Shown here: positions 18,624 to 27,850 of the stretch, one piece after another
How positions within the stretch are numbered: the stretch's first letter is position 1
How the letters are laid out: the number at the start of each line of letters is the position of its first letter
Assembly: GCA_942491975.1 (NCBI GenBank)
Contig: CALOCY010000004.1
Coordinates: 1,922,001-1,986,000 of the forward strand
DNA: 64,000 nucleotides
Direction of reading: 5' to 3'
From: CALOCY01 sp942491975
GTDB taxonomy: Bacteria > Bacteroidota > Bacteroidia > Bacteroidales > Prolixibacteraceae
Translations under genes and position numbers: made by a program
Notes under the pieces: generated by a model
Databases searched by the model: none
Seen by the model: the letters and a program-made list of their open reading frames with translations, nothing else
What the model was told of the DNA's origin: nothing

Positions 18624-19919
18624 TTACAATAAGCCCCATGACCAAAGTTTATCTGAATCTTCAAACCATCGATCGCCAATATCTGTTCTGTAATAACCAT
18701 TGTTGACAATAACATTCTGAATTCGGTTGTACATCATTTTCTGAGCATCACGCATTGTTAAGCCTGTGCCTGTAACTAATAAAGGCACACCAGAATCACC
18801 AGTTATCAACCATTCATTTTCTACCATTTTTAAATGCATTGGATGTAAACCTTCTCTCATTTCCTTTCTAATAACTACAACCGCATCTTTTGAAAACAAA
18901 TTGAATGTTTTTTTATCTTGATAAGGGAAAGGTGGCACAACTACAAAAGCACCAACTTGAAAACCTGTTTTTGTACTTATTTTGAATTTTTCACCTTTTG
19001 CCACTTTATATAAAAAGTTACCAATAGATTCAGTAATTCCAGCTCGTTGTATTTGGATTTGAGGATATCCAAATCTTGAAGTAAATTCCAAAGGAAATAT
19101 TCCGTTTGAATTTACAATACAATTGATATCAATATGCCCGACGAAATTATCTTTAGCTAATGTTGATTCAAATTTATGGAGTGTTGCATCGAATATAGGA
19201 TTGTCATTTGTCCAAAACATAGAGGTTCCCATTTCTCCAGTCGATACTCCTAACTCTTTAGGAAATAATTTTTTATGTTCAAAGGTAATATTAATAGGCT
19301 TCAAGAATATTGATCCATTGAAATAGGCAGCAACAGAAATTTCCACTCCTTTTACTTTTCGCTGCAACTGAAAATACCCCATTTTGTCTCCCCATGATTT
19401 TTCATACGCTTTTAAAACGCGTATAATATCTGCCCCATCATCTTCTTTACCAACAAAAAGTAATTGTTTTAAATCTTGAATTTCTCCGGATGGTTTAATA
19501 ACATAACTATTTGGGTTAGCTTGAACATATTCTATTGCCTCATGAAATGAAGTAAATTCTTTGAACGGGAGTGTCTTTATTTTATGTCTTTTGAGCTCGT
19601 CTTGTCCGAAACTTCTATCCAATTCTAGTTTATCAGAATATTCAGTACCACCTATAACAAGTTTTCCTTCGCTTCGTAATTCCGAAGCTATTTTACCATA
19701 ACCTGTATAGTCAAAAACAATTAAATCAGCCCAACTTATATGTTTTTTCCAATCATTTACTTTTGGCACAAAACCATTTCCTATTTCATGAGATGGTTTA
19801 TCACTAATAAACAATTTAACTTTGTTTCCTTCTTTCTGAGCTGTATTAGCCAAGTCAAGGATTTCTCCCCATTTAGATACGAAAAGAATTTTTCTATTTT
19901 GCTGTTCTTTATTTTTCAA
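18624..19919 (-). CDS. ATP-grasp ligase resembling phosphoribosylamine-glycine ligase (PurD-like)
   Basis: A 431-residue protein with an ATP-grasp fold. An N-terminal Rossmann-like part (KILFVSK, DLIVFDYTGYG) is followed by SYVIKPSGEIQDLKQLLFVG, KGVEISVAAYFNG, GSTGEMGTS-like VSTGEMGTSMFW, and a metal-binding region around HIDINCIVNSNGIFPLEFTSRFG. The C-terminal domain ends LITGDSGVPLLVTGTGLTMRDA. A TAA lies directly before the TTG at 19919 and no ATG is near, so TTG is the likely start. With a GNAT partner it may ligate or modify a small metabolite. It is not expected to be the housekeeping purD. Confidence 0.7.
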   Translation of the reverse strand: MKNKEQQNRKILFVSKWGEILDLANTAQKEGNKVKLFISDKPSHEIGNGFVPKVNDWKKHISWADLIVFDYTGYGKIASELRSEGKLVIGGTEYSDKLELDRSFGQDELKRHKIKTLPFKEFTSFHEAIEYVQANPNSYVIKPSGEIQDLKQLLFVGKEDDGADIIRVLKAYEKSWGDKMGYFQLQRKVKGVEISVAAYFNGSIFLKPINITFEHKKLFPKELGVSTGEMGTSMFWTNDNPIFDATLHKFESTLAKDNFVGHIDINCIVNSNGIFPLEFTSRFGYPQIQIQRAGITESIGNFLYKVAKGEKFKISTKTGFQVGAFVVVPPFPYQDKKTFNLFSKDAVVVIRKEMREGLHPMHLKMVENEWLITGDSGVPLLVTGTGLTMRDAQKMMYNRIQNVIVNNGYYRTDIGDRWFEDSDKLWSWGLL

Positions 19920-20011
19920 TTAAGATCTAATTTAAGTGTGATAAACTTCAATGTTTTTTTCACTATTTTTTTAAGCAAATCTAAGTTTTGTTCTTAAATC
20001 TATCGCTGAAT

Positions 20012-20585
20012 TCAAGCCACTAATGCAACTTCTGGGTTAAACAATAATTTTTCCATAACAAATATAGGTGATTCAAACATAAAACGTTTTCTAGGCCTGT
20101 TGTTTAATTTGTTTTCAATTTCTTCTAAATACCCTTCTTCTAGTGTTGAAAAATCTGTGTTTTTGGGAATGTATTGTCTGATCAGCCCATTGAGGTTTTC
20201 ATTTGATCCCCGTTCCCAAGGACTATAAGGATTAGCAAAGTAGAAATCACAATATTCATCTGTAATATACTGATGTTCTGAAAATTCCTTTCCATTATCG
20301 CCTGTAATTGATTTTATAAATGGCCTTATTTCTTCTAGCATATTACTTAATTTTTTGCGTACCGTTTCTGCGTTTCGTGTTTCAATTTTTCTCATCCACA
20401 ACATTCCGCAAGCCCTGTCATTGAGTGTTATAATTGCCCCTTTATGATTTTTTGCCCTATGATTGTATCTCCCTGCAAACTACAAATTTGTCTATCTCTA
20501 AACATTGGGCAATTTTAGACTGGGAGTTTCCTGCTTGTAGTAATACTTCAATTACATATCTTTGTTCGTAAGAAAGATGTGACAT
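20012..20585 (-). pseudogene. IS30 family transposase remnant with internal deletion
   Basis: On the minus strand the ATG at 20585 starts MSHLSYEQRYVIEVLLQAG followed by NSQSKIAQCLEIDK, the IS30 N-terminal helix-turn-helix, which soon hits a stop. From about 20404 the frame resumes in the catalytic domain: SITGDNGKEFSEHQ, then NPYSPWERGSNENLNGLIRQY and LNNRPRKRF, which are IS30 hallmarks with the DDE Asp and Glu. About half of the protein between the two parts is missing. It marks the right edge of the 17-20.6 kb acquired patch. Confidence 0.85.
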
Positions 20586-20756
20586 TACAACTTTTTTTTA
20601 GCGATTTAACGGGGTAAAATAACGTCTTTCCCAGAAACAGAGAGGGAAATTGAAAGATTTCCTTCCTGTTTTGAATCTTATTTTACCTCGAAATCTAAAA
20701 GTTGCATTTATTACTTGAATTTAAGGAATATTAAAATCAACTTAAAAACAATAATC

Positions 20757-22469
20757 ATGAAGAACGCTTTTATAATTTGGATTCTACTCTTGTCGGTATC
20801 CGGCTCTGTGTTATTTCAATCATGTTACACAGCTGTCACAGAAACTGAATCGGCAAAAATTGAAAAATTAATGCAGTACAGTTATGAAAATGGTATGTTT
20901 AATGGTGTAATATTAGTAAGTCAAAATGGTAAACCAATTTATAAAAGTGCTTTCGGTTATGCCGATAAAAATAATAACCAAATGCTAAATGACTCCTCGG
21001 TTTTTTATTTGGCATCCGTATCAAAGCAGTTTACTGCTATGGCTATTATGATTTTAAAAGAGCAAAATAAACTCTCTTATAATGATAAATTGTCTTCTTA
21101 TTTTCCGGAGTTTCCTGATTATGCTGATTCCATTACCATAAAACAACTGTTGACACATACATCAGGAATAGCAAATCACTACCGTTTTGGTATTTATAAA
21201 AAGGGGCTTACTAATAACGAAGTAAAGGAAGCGCTTGTAAAGCAAGAGCAACCAGACTTTACCCCGGGAGATAAATTCAGCTATAGCAATGGTGGTTATG
21301 TACTTCTTGCACTTATTGTTGAAAAAGTTTCAGGTATGTCTTTTCATAAATTTATGGAAACCAATATTTTTAAACCACTGGAAATGAATCATACACTTGT
21401 GTATGATGAATCTGCTCCAAAAATTGGAAACAGGGCTGTTGGGTATAATCAATCAGGAGCGTTAGATGATTATGAAATTTTTACTACCGGAGCAGGTGGT
21501 ATATTTTCAACAATTGATGATTTATTTCTTTGGGACCAAGCGTTGTATTCTGGAAAGTTAATTCCTAAAATTACCTTAGAAGAAGCATTTTCTCGTGCAA
21601 AACTAAATGATGGGGAATCAATTAATTACGGTTATGGCTGGGGAGTTTCTGAAAAAGATGAGCAGAAATCAGTACACCACTCAGGTGGGCTAAATGGTTA
21701 TAGAACCTTTATCAAACGAAATCTATATAATAAAAGTGGCTATATAATACTTACCAATCATGGTGATGCATCTGAAAATGCAGCAATTATGGATGCTTTG
21801 GATGATATTTTAGAAGGAAAGTCATGCACTTTGCCCAAAATCCCTGTTTCAAAAAAAATGGCGAAATTACTCAAATCTGATGATGTTAAATCTGTAATAA
21901 ATAGCATTAGGGAAATGTTGGATGCTGAACCTGATAAATTTGAAGTAAATGAAACCGATATTAATGCCTTGGGATATTTCTTCTTAGGTAAACAAGATAT
22001 TGAAAGGGCTCTAGCGGTTTTTAAATTTAATGTTGATTATAATCCTTCATCATCAAATGTATACGATAGTTTTGGCGAAGCTCTGTTGGCAGGAGGAGAC
22101 ACCCTTCAATCGGTTAAAAACTATAAAAAATCTATAGAGCTAAACGGAAACAACACAACCGCTCTGGAAGTACTAAAAAGTCTCGGTGTAAATACCGATA
22201 GTTTGGTTAAAAACGTAATAGTCCCGGAAGAATTATTGCAGCAATATGTAGGAAAGTATCAATTAAGACAAGATTTTATATTATCAATAATCAGGGAAGA
22301 TAATCACTTGTTTATTCATCCTACAGGGCAATCAAAGAGCGAAGTATTTGCATCATCCCCAAACCGGTTTTATAGTAAGATAGTTAATTCACAAATTACA
22401 TTTAACAAGGACGAAAATGGTAAAATTAAAAGTTTAACCTTACATCAAAATTGGCAATCAAGAGGCTAA
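20757..22469 (+). CDS. Serine beta-lactamase-fold hydrolase (class C / DUF3471-type), lipoprotein
   Basis: A 570-residue exported protein of the beta-lactamase-related (PBP4*/esterase) group. ATG 20757 is chosen because a signal sequence follows directly (MKNAFIIWILLLSVSG, then LFQSC, a plausible lipobox Cys). The catalytic motif SVSK (SxxK, in LASVSKQFTAMAI) is at about residue 85. YSNGGY supplies the YxN tyrosine and HHSGGLNGY the third motif. A TPR-like stretch follows (FGEALLAGGDTLQSVKNYKKSIELNG) and a C-terminal beta domain closes the protein. True beta-lactamase activity is unlikely; a D-aminopeptidase or esterase role is possible. Confidence 0.87.
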   Translation: MKNAFIIWILLLSVSGSVLFQSCYTAVTETESAKIEKLMQYSYENGMFNGVILVSQNGKPIYKSAFGYADKNNNQMLNDSSVFYLASVSKQFTAMAIMILKEQNKLSYNDKLSSYFPEFPDYADSITIKQLLTHTSGIANHYRFGIYKKGLTNNEVKEALVKQEQPDFTPGDKFSYSNGGYVLLALIVEKVSGMSFHKFMETNIFKPLEMNHTLVYDESAPKIGNRAVGYNQSGALDDYEIFTTGAGGIFSTIDDLFLWDQALYSGKLIPKITLEEAFSRAKLNDGESINYGYGWGVSEKDEQKSVHHSGGLNGYRTFIKRNLYNKSGYIILTNHGDASENAAIMDALDDILEGKSCTLPKIPVSKKMAKLLKSDDVKSVINSIREMLDAEPDKFEVNETDINALGYFFLGKQDIERALAVFKFNVDYNPSSSNVYDSFGEALLAGGDTLQSVKNYKKSIELNGNNTTALEVLKSLGVNTDSLVKNVIVPEELLQQYVGKYQLRQDFILSIIREDNHLFIHPTGQSKSEVFASSPNRFYSKIVNSQITFNKDENGKIKSLTLHQNWQSRG

Positions 22470-22535
22470 AAAAATTGAATAACCTTAGAATAATTTTTAA
22501 TTAAAAACAGATAATAACGAAAGGCTAATAAAAAA

Positions 22536-22586
22536 ACCGTTGGCGGAGTTAATATGCTAGTGCATGTTTAACTTGCCCAACGGGTT
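22536..22586. terminator. Bidirectional hairpin terminator
   Basis: AACCGTTGGC and GCCCAACGGGTT pair around an inner AGTTAA/TTAACT region. A TTTTTTT run follows on the minus strand. It lies between convergent genes for the hydrolase and LysE and can serve both. Confidence 0.7.
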
Positions 22587-22634
22587 GTGAATTATATATA
22601 TCTTGTATAAAGATGTTTTATAGTCGAACTCAGG

Positions 22635-23276
22635 CTAATAGATCACCTGACAGCCTGTGAGCAGCAATAAAGCTGATATCACCACAAACAGTACAATGCC
22701 TGCCCCGGCAATCTTATTAAACCACCACAAAATACGGAGGTTTAATTTATGGCGAAACAGGTTGACCAAGGAAGTGAGCGCAAACCACCAGGCTGTAGCA
22801 CCTGCAAATACGCCAATGATAATAAATATGGCATCAAATGGTTCTGAAATATTCATAACTACCCCCGAACCTGCAAATACGGCAAGAAAGATAAATATTG
22901 CCAGCGGGTTGGAAAAGGTGAGCATGAATGTGGAAAACATATCCTGAAAATAAGAAGAACCCTTCCGACGGTATTTTCTGATTTCCTGTACAGGGTTTTT
23001 GCGGAATATATGTAGTCCGAGCAACAATAAAATTATGGCAGCTACTACCTGAAAAAACAATTCATGGCTCTTAATAAAATTGATAATATAAGTAAGGCTG
23101 AATCCGGCAACAACAGCATACAATGTGTCAGAAATTGCTGCCCCGATCCCTGAATAAAAACCGGAACGCCAATTTTTATTGACAACCCGTTGTACGCATA
23201 AAATACCAATTGGCCCAAGTGGGATAGAGACTGCCAGGCCTATAATAATTCCTTTTACCAGGAGCATAACATCCAT
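22635..23276 (-). CDS. LysE/RhtB family transporter
   Basis: A 213-residue inner-membrane exporter of the LysE family, with six hydrophobic segments. It shows the family start GLAVSIPLGPIGILCVQRVVNKN with the conserved GPIG, then GIGAAISDTLYAVVAGFS. The middle segment TFMLTFSNPLAIFIFLAVFAG carries the conserved Asn-Pro. The likely role is export of an amino acid or related small molecule; specificity cannot be read. The start is ATG 23276. The 130-base gap to the divergent NUDIX gene holds both promoters. Confidence 0.87.
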   Translation of the reverse strand: MDVMLLVKGIIIGLAVSIPLGPIGILCVQRVVNKNWRSGFYSGIGAAISDTLYAVVAGFSLTYIINFIKSHELFFQVVAAIILLLLGLHIFRKNPVQEIRKYRRKGSSYFQDMFSTFMLTFSNPLAIFIFLAVFAGSGVVMNISEPFDAIFIIIGVFAGATAWWFALTSLVNLFRHKLNLRILWWFNKIAGAGIVLFVVISALLLLTGCQVIY

Positions 23277-23406
23277 GGGGCAAAATTACACTTTTTACGG
23301 CAGAAGCCATGCGGTCTCAAATTATTTTCAATAAATATTGACACGGAAGGCAAAAAAGTTATAGTTTTATAACTAATGCGAATCATTAAAATGTGGGAAA
23401 TACCGT

Positions 23407-23946
23407 ATGAATGAACTGACCCATCCTGAAAAAGTGCTCAACTACTGTCCCAAATGTGGCGGCCGGGGTTTTACTTTTCAGCAAAACTTCTGTTTTGTAT
23501 GCAGGTCTTGTAATTTTCGGTTCTTTATCAATGCTTCGGCAGCAGTAGCCGCTATTATTATTGACGAAAAAGGGCACATGCTCTTTTCGCGACGGGGAAT
23601 AGAACCACACAAAGGGATGCTCGACCTTCCGGGCGGATTTGTGGACGTGGGGGAATCGGCCGAAGATGCACTGTTACGCGAACTCAAAGAAGAGCTGGGC
23701 AAAGAAGTAACAGCATACACCTACTTCGGATCGTTTCCCAATGAATACGTCTATGGGGGAATTACCTACTACACCCTTGACTTGGTATACTGTTGCAAAT
23801 TTGAAAACTTCGAAGGTATGGTTGCACGTGATGATATTACAGCATTTGAATTCATCCATCCGAAGCAGGTCAATATGGATGATGTCGGGGCTATTTCGAT
23901 GAAAAATATTGTAAAAATCTATTTAAAAAGAACCCATTCAAAATGA
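23407..23946 (+). CDS. NUDIX hydrolase with N-terminal zinc ribbon
   Basis: A 179-residue NUDIX pyrophosphohydrolase. The N-terminal zinc ribbon is built from CPKCGG and CFVCRSCNF. The NUDIX box GGFVDVGESAEDALLRELKEELG fits Gx5Ex7REUxEExGU completely. NudC-like NAD(H) hydrolases share this ribbon, but the protein is shorter, so the substrate is open. Its TGA (23944-23946) overlaps an ATG (23943-23945) in an ATGA that could couple translation to the downstream aminopeptidase gene. Confidence 0.9.
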   Translation: MNELTHPEKVLNYCPKCGGRGFTFQQNFCFVCRSCNFRFFINASAAVAAIIIDEKGHMLFSRRGIEPHKGMLDLPGGFVDVGESAEDALLRELKEELGKEVTAYTYFGSFPNEYVYGGITYYTLDLVYCCKFENFEGMVARDDITAFEFIHPKQVNMDDVGAISMKNIVKIYLKRTHSK

Positions 23947-23967
23947 TAAGAAAAAAGAATTGAATCC

Positions 23968-25725
23968 TTGCGAAAGTTAATGCGCCGGCACGGACTGGCT
24001 GCCTATATTATAAATGGTACCGATCCGCATTTAAGTGAGTATATTCCTGCCCGGTGGGAAACGCGGGCATACATCAGCGGTTTTACCGGTTCGGCCGGGA
24101 CTGTGGTAATTACAGCTGAAAGGGGCGGTTTATGGACTGATGCAAGATATTTTTTACAGGCAGGGGACGAGTTGGAAAATACGGGTATTGACCTGTATAA
24201 AATGAGGGAAGAGGGAACACCAGCCATTGAAGAGTGGCTGGCAACGGAGTTGGCACAAAATGAGAAAGTGGGGGTAAATGGCAGCAGTTATTCTGTTTCG
24301 GCTTTCCGTAAATTACAGGAGCATCTAAACAAATCCGAAATTGCAATTATAACGGAATATGACCTGATACAGGAAATATGGGAAGATCGTCCTGCTTTTC
24401 CTGATGGGAAAGCATTTGAGGTACCGGCAGAAACGGCGGGTGCTTCGTGCCGTGAAAAGATTGAGCAGGTAAGAACAGCCATGAAAGAGAAAAATGCGGA
24501 TACCTGCCTGGTTTGTGCCCTCGATGAAATAGCCTGGTTGTTTAACCTGCGGGGAACAGATGTGGAATTTAACCCTGTATGGATGGCCTATGCTGTTGTT
24601 GAACCTGAAAAGGCTGTGCTTTTTGCGTATAAATCGAAAATAACGGAAGAACACTTAAGCAGATTAAATCAGCAGGGAGTAGAGCTGAAAGATTACAATG
24701 AATTCAGCAACTACCTGTCTTCGATGCCCGGCCATCAGATACTATCCCTTGATCCGGGAAAAACCAACTATAACGTATACCGCTCTCTCCCCAAACAGGT
24801 TAAAATTGTGGAAAGCACATCACTTGTTACAGTACTAAAATCCCGAAAAAACAGCACTGAGCTTAAAGGATTCAGGCAGGCAATGGTTCAGGACGGGCGT
24901 GCAACGGTTAACTTTTTGTATTGGCTGAATAACAACATTGGAAAAGAGAAAATAACGGAATACACTGTCCGTGAAAAATTGCGGGAATTTCGCAGCCAGC
25001 AACCCGGTTTTGCAGGCGAAAGTTTTTGTCCTATCGTAGGGTATGGCGAAAATGGTGCAGTTGTACACTACCATGTCGAAAAAAAGCGTGCCAAAGAGGT
25101 GCTATCCGAAGGCATACTGCTATTTGACTCGGGGGGACAGTATAATACGGGGACAACAGACACTACCCGTACTGTAGCTGTAGGGGCCGTAACCGAAAAC
25201 CAGCAGCGTGACTTTACCCTTGTGCTTAAAGGAATGATCCAACTTTCGATGGCCAAATTCCCTAAAGGGACACGCGGTTACCACATTGATATCCTTGCGC
25301 GTAATGCACTATGGAGACAAGGTCTTGATTATAAACACGGGACCGGGCACGGTGTTGGATTCTTCTTAAATGTACATGAAGGTCCCATGAGTATCCGGCA
25401 GGAATTTAACAACACGGCCATTGAGCCCGGAATGGTGATCTCTAATGAGCCGGGAATGTACCGTACCGGGGAATACGGCATACGTATTGAAAATATGATT
25501 GCATGCATTCCGGTTGAAGTAACAGAATTTGGCGAGTTTTTTGCATTTGAAACACTAACCCTGTGCCCGATAGATACACGGTTGATAAAAACAACACTAT
25601 TAAGCCGGGAAGAGCTGGAATGGATGAACACCTATCACCAGCGGGTTTTTGAAAAACTATCTCCCGGGTTGGAACCTGAAGTGGCAGCATTTTTGAGAAA
25701 GATAACTGCTCAGATAAAAAAATAG
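23968..25725 (+). CDS. Xaa-Pro aminopeptidase (aminopeptidase P, M24B)
   Basis: A dinuclear-metal aminopeptidase that removes N-terminal residues before proline. There are two N-terminal creatinase-like domains (about residues 1-300), then the pita-bread catalytic domain. Metal ligands are visible as FDSGGQYN and TDTTRT (two Asp), HGTGHGVG (His), ISNEPGMY (Glu) and IRIENM (Glu). The only in-frame starts are TTG 23968 or an internal ATG. Family members start with about 10 more residues (RIESLRKLM is readable upstream, back to a TAA at 23947). The ATG at 23943 would join this frame if one A were lost from the A6 run at 23951-23956. Confidence 0.92.
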   Translation: MRKLMRRHGLAAYIINGTDPHLSEYIPARWETRAYISGFTGSAGTVVITAERGGLWTDARYFLQAGDELENTGIDLYKMREEGTPAIEEWLATELAQNEKVGVNGSSYSVSAFRKLQEHLNKSEIAIITEYDLIQEIWEDRPAFPDGKAFEVPAETAGASCREKIEQVRTAMKEKNADTCLVCALDEIAWLFNLRGTDVEFNPVWMAYAVVEPEKAVLFAYKSKITEEHLSRLNQQGVELKDYNEFSNYLSSMPGHQILSLDPGKTNYNVYRSLPKQVKIVESTSLVTVLKSRKNSTELKGFRQAMVQDGRATVNFLYWLNNNIGKEKITEYTVREKLREFRSQQPGFAGESFCPIVGYGENGAVVHYHVEKKRAKEVLSEGILLFDSGGQYNTGTTDTTRTVAVGAVTENQQRDFTLVLKGMIQLSMAKFPKGTRGYHIDILARNALWRQGLDYKHGTGHGVGFFLNVHEGPMSIRQEFNNTAIEPGMVISNEPGMYRTGEYGIRIENMIACIPVEVTEFGEFFAFETLTLCPIDTRLIKTTLLSREELEWMNTYHQRVFEKLSPGLEPEVAAFLRKITAQIKK

Positions 25726-25952
25726 TTGTTACTGTAAAAGGAGGACTCGTTCTCTCGAAAGAAGAAACCTGCTCTACTTTAAGCCTTGTCTTACTTGTTA
25801 GTCGAATTGTTAATTACGGAATGATTTTTTATCTTTATTCATAAGATATCGGCTGTCCCGGCCATGTTGTCCGGACTCTGCGCATAATAGAGAAAGGCAC
25901 AGACACAGATGTCTGCACCGGCAACATATTTTATAACCTAATAATCTGGTTT

Positions 25953-27398
25953 ATGCTAAAAAAAGGATTAAAAGTTGCATTGATTGCTGTGCTGCTACTG
26001 ATAGCTGTACTGATAGTCAAAACATTTCTGTTCTCTTCGCGGCAATTGGATGTACAACCGGCATTATTGCCTGAAATTAAAGATGCTGTATCGGGACATT
26101 TAAGTGCTGCAATCCGCTATCCCACTATTTCGTATTGGGATGCCGAAAAAACGGATACGGCTGTTTTTGCTGCTTTTCACCGGTTTTTGGCTGCAACATT
26201 TCCTAAGCTTTATTCAACAGCTACTGTACAAAGCTTTAACGGACATGCGTTGCTGTTTAAATTTGAAGGAAAAACAGCTGAACAACCGTTTATGTTACTG
26301 GCACACCAGGATGTAGTGCCTGTTGATACAACCCGATGGGGTAAAGCACCGTTTGGGGGTGAAAATGATGGCACATACATTTGGGGGCGGGGCACATTGG
26401 ATGATAAAGGAAGCTTAATGGCTATTCTTGAGGCCGTTGAACTGTTATTGAACGAAGGCTATTTGTTTCAACGTTCATTTTACCTTGCTTTTGGAAACGA
26501 TGAGGAAGTGAGGGGAAAAGGTGCGGCAAAAATAGCCACCTATTTAGAGAATCAGGGGGTAACGGCTGAATGTATAATTGATGAAGGATTGGTAATAACA
26601 AAAGGTATTGTCCCGATGGTTAATCAGCCTGTAGCATTGATTGGAACAGCTGAAAAGGGTGCCATGAGTATAAAATTATCGTGTGAGTTGGAAGGCGGGC
26701 ATGCTGCCATGCCTAATAATGAAACAGCAGTCTCGGTACTCTCGAAAGCCATTGTGAACATTACAGAAAAGCGGTTGAAGGCAAGGATTACCCCTCCGGT
26801 TAACGATTTTTTAAATTACCTCGGCCCTGAAGTAAAATGGCCTGTTCGTATTGTGTTTGCCAACCAGTGGCTTTTTAAAAATATCATTACCGGTATTTAT
26901 CGGCAATCAAATTCAGGTAATGCATTGGTGTCCACCACCATTGCGCCAACCGTGATTAAAGCCGGTGTCAAAGACAATGTACTCCCGGTCTATGCCGAAG
27001 CAATAATTAACATGAGGATGTTGCCCGGCGAAAGTGCTGAAAAAGTGGTAAAACACCTCAAAACAGCGATCAATGATGACCGGGTAAACATCGAATTTTA
27101 CGGGGAAGTGATTGAAGCATCGCCGGTATCAGAGATAAATACCGGAGGCTTTGGGATCATTAATAAAACAATAAAAGAGCAATATGCCGGGACACTTGTA
27201 GTGCCTACATTGATGACAGCGATATCGGATGGCCGGCACTATTCAAAAATAAGTAAGAACATTTACCGGTTTGCACCGTATCAGATGGAAGAGAAGGATC
27301 TTCCAAGTATACACGGTGTTGATGAGCGTATAAAAATAGAAGACTACAAAGCGATGATCCGGTTTTATTACAGGCTGATACAAAATTTTAACCAATAA
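25953..27398 (+). CDS. M20 family metallopeptidase (carboxypeptidase PM20D1-like)
   Basis: A 481-residue zinc carboxypeptidase or aminoacylase of the M20 family, membrane-anchored by one N-terminal hydrophobic segment (residues 7-27). Ligands and catalytic residues are seen in LLAHQDVVPVD, WGRGTLDDKGSLMA, GNDEEVRGKGA and IIDEGLV. A dimerisation domain follows (GAMSIKLSCELEGGHAAMPN). The final His is in DLPSIHGVDERI. The large insert and the anchor suit the PM20D1/carboxypeptidase S group. The 227-base gap upstream has one small palindrome (GACACAGATGTCTG region) and no gene. Confidence 0.9.
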   Translation: MLKKGLKVALIAVLLLIAVLIVKTFLFSSRQLDVQPALLPEIKDAVSGHLSAAIRYPTISYWDAEKTDTAVFAAFHRFLAATFPKLYSTATVQSFNGHALLFKFEGKTAEQPFMLLAHQDVVPVDTTRWGKAPFGGENDGTYIWGRGTLDDKGSLMAILEAVELLLNEGYLFQRSFYLAFGNDEEVRGKGAAKIATYLENQGVTAECIIDEGLVITKGIVPMVNQPVALIGTAEKGAMSIKLSCELEGGHAAMPNNETAVSVLSKAIVNITEKRLKARITPPVNDFLNYLGPEVKWPVRIVFANQWLFKNIITGIYRQSNSGNALVSTTIAPTVIKAGVKDNVLPVYAEAIINMRMLPGESAEKVVKHLKTAINDDRVNIEFYGEVIEASPVSEINTGGFGIINKTIKEQYAGTLVVPTLMTAISDGRHYSKISKNIYRFAPYQMEEKDLPSIHGVDERIKIEDYKAMIRFYYRLIQNFNQ

Positions 27399-27419
27399 CC
27401 CGTTTAAAAACAATTTACC

Positions 27420-27674
27420 ATGGAAAGACAAGTAATGCTTATTTTGGTCAGCAGCCGCAAAGAAGTTGCTGAAACTGTACAAAAAATCCTTACCGGATGG
27501 GGATGTTATGTGAAAACGCGCCTGGGCTTACACGATGGCGTACTTGAAAAGTGCTCAGAAAGTGGCCTGATTTTTCTGGAACTGGTTGGCGATAGTAAAA
27601 AACATGAAGAGCTGTGCCGTAAATTAAACCTGGTAAAAGGTGTTGATGCGAAATTTCTCACACTGAATGTATAA
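27420..27674 (+). CDS. Small ACT/NikR-C-like protein (TM1266-type)
   Basis: An 84-residue protein beginning MERQVMLILVSSRKEVAETV. Its beta-alpha-beta pattern, with ILTGWGCYVKTRLGL and ending LNLVKGVDAKFLTL, resembles the TM1266 family of ACT-like regulators linked to FeFe-hydrogenase genes. It lies 21 bases after the M20 peptidase and is likely co-transcribed. No hydrogenase gene is nearby, so the functional link is only by resemblance. Confidence 0.6.
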   Translation: MERQVMLILVSSRKEVAETVQKILTGWGCYVKTRLGLHDGVLEKCSESGLIFLELVGDSKKHEELCRKLNLVKGVDAKFLTLNV

Positions 27675-27802
27675 ACTATGTAGTGTAGCAAAAAAATTAA
27701 ATAAACCTAACTGAGTCGTTTTGCTCGAGACATTAATGACATGACCAAACTGTAACTTCAACTCTTTTAATTGTTTACCCTTACTTAAAATATATCCATT
27801 AT

Positions 27803-27835
27803 CACTAGTGTCCCATTAAAATTGGGACACTAGTG
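27803..27835. repeat. Perfect 13-bp inverted repeat CACTAGTGTCCCA
   Basis: CACTAGTGTCCCA and TGGGACACTAGTG are separated by 7 nt. It lies just upstream of intron copy 2. It could be fused insertion-sequence ends or a terminator; no T run follows on either strand. Confidence 0.6.
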
Positions 27836-27850
27836 AGGGGATAACCAAAA

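Noticed and set aside
22536..22586. Hairpin with GTTGGC/GCCCAAC as another attC-like site.
   Set aside because: It lies between convergent core genes, has a T run, and no cassette core pair is found beside it; a bidirectional terminator explains it.
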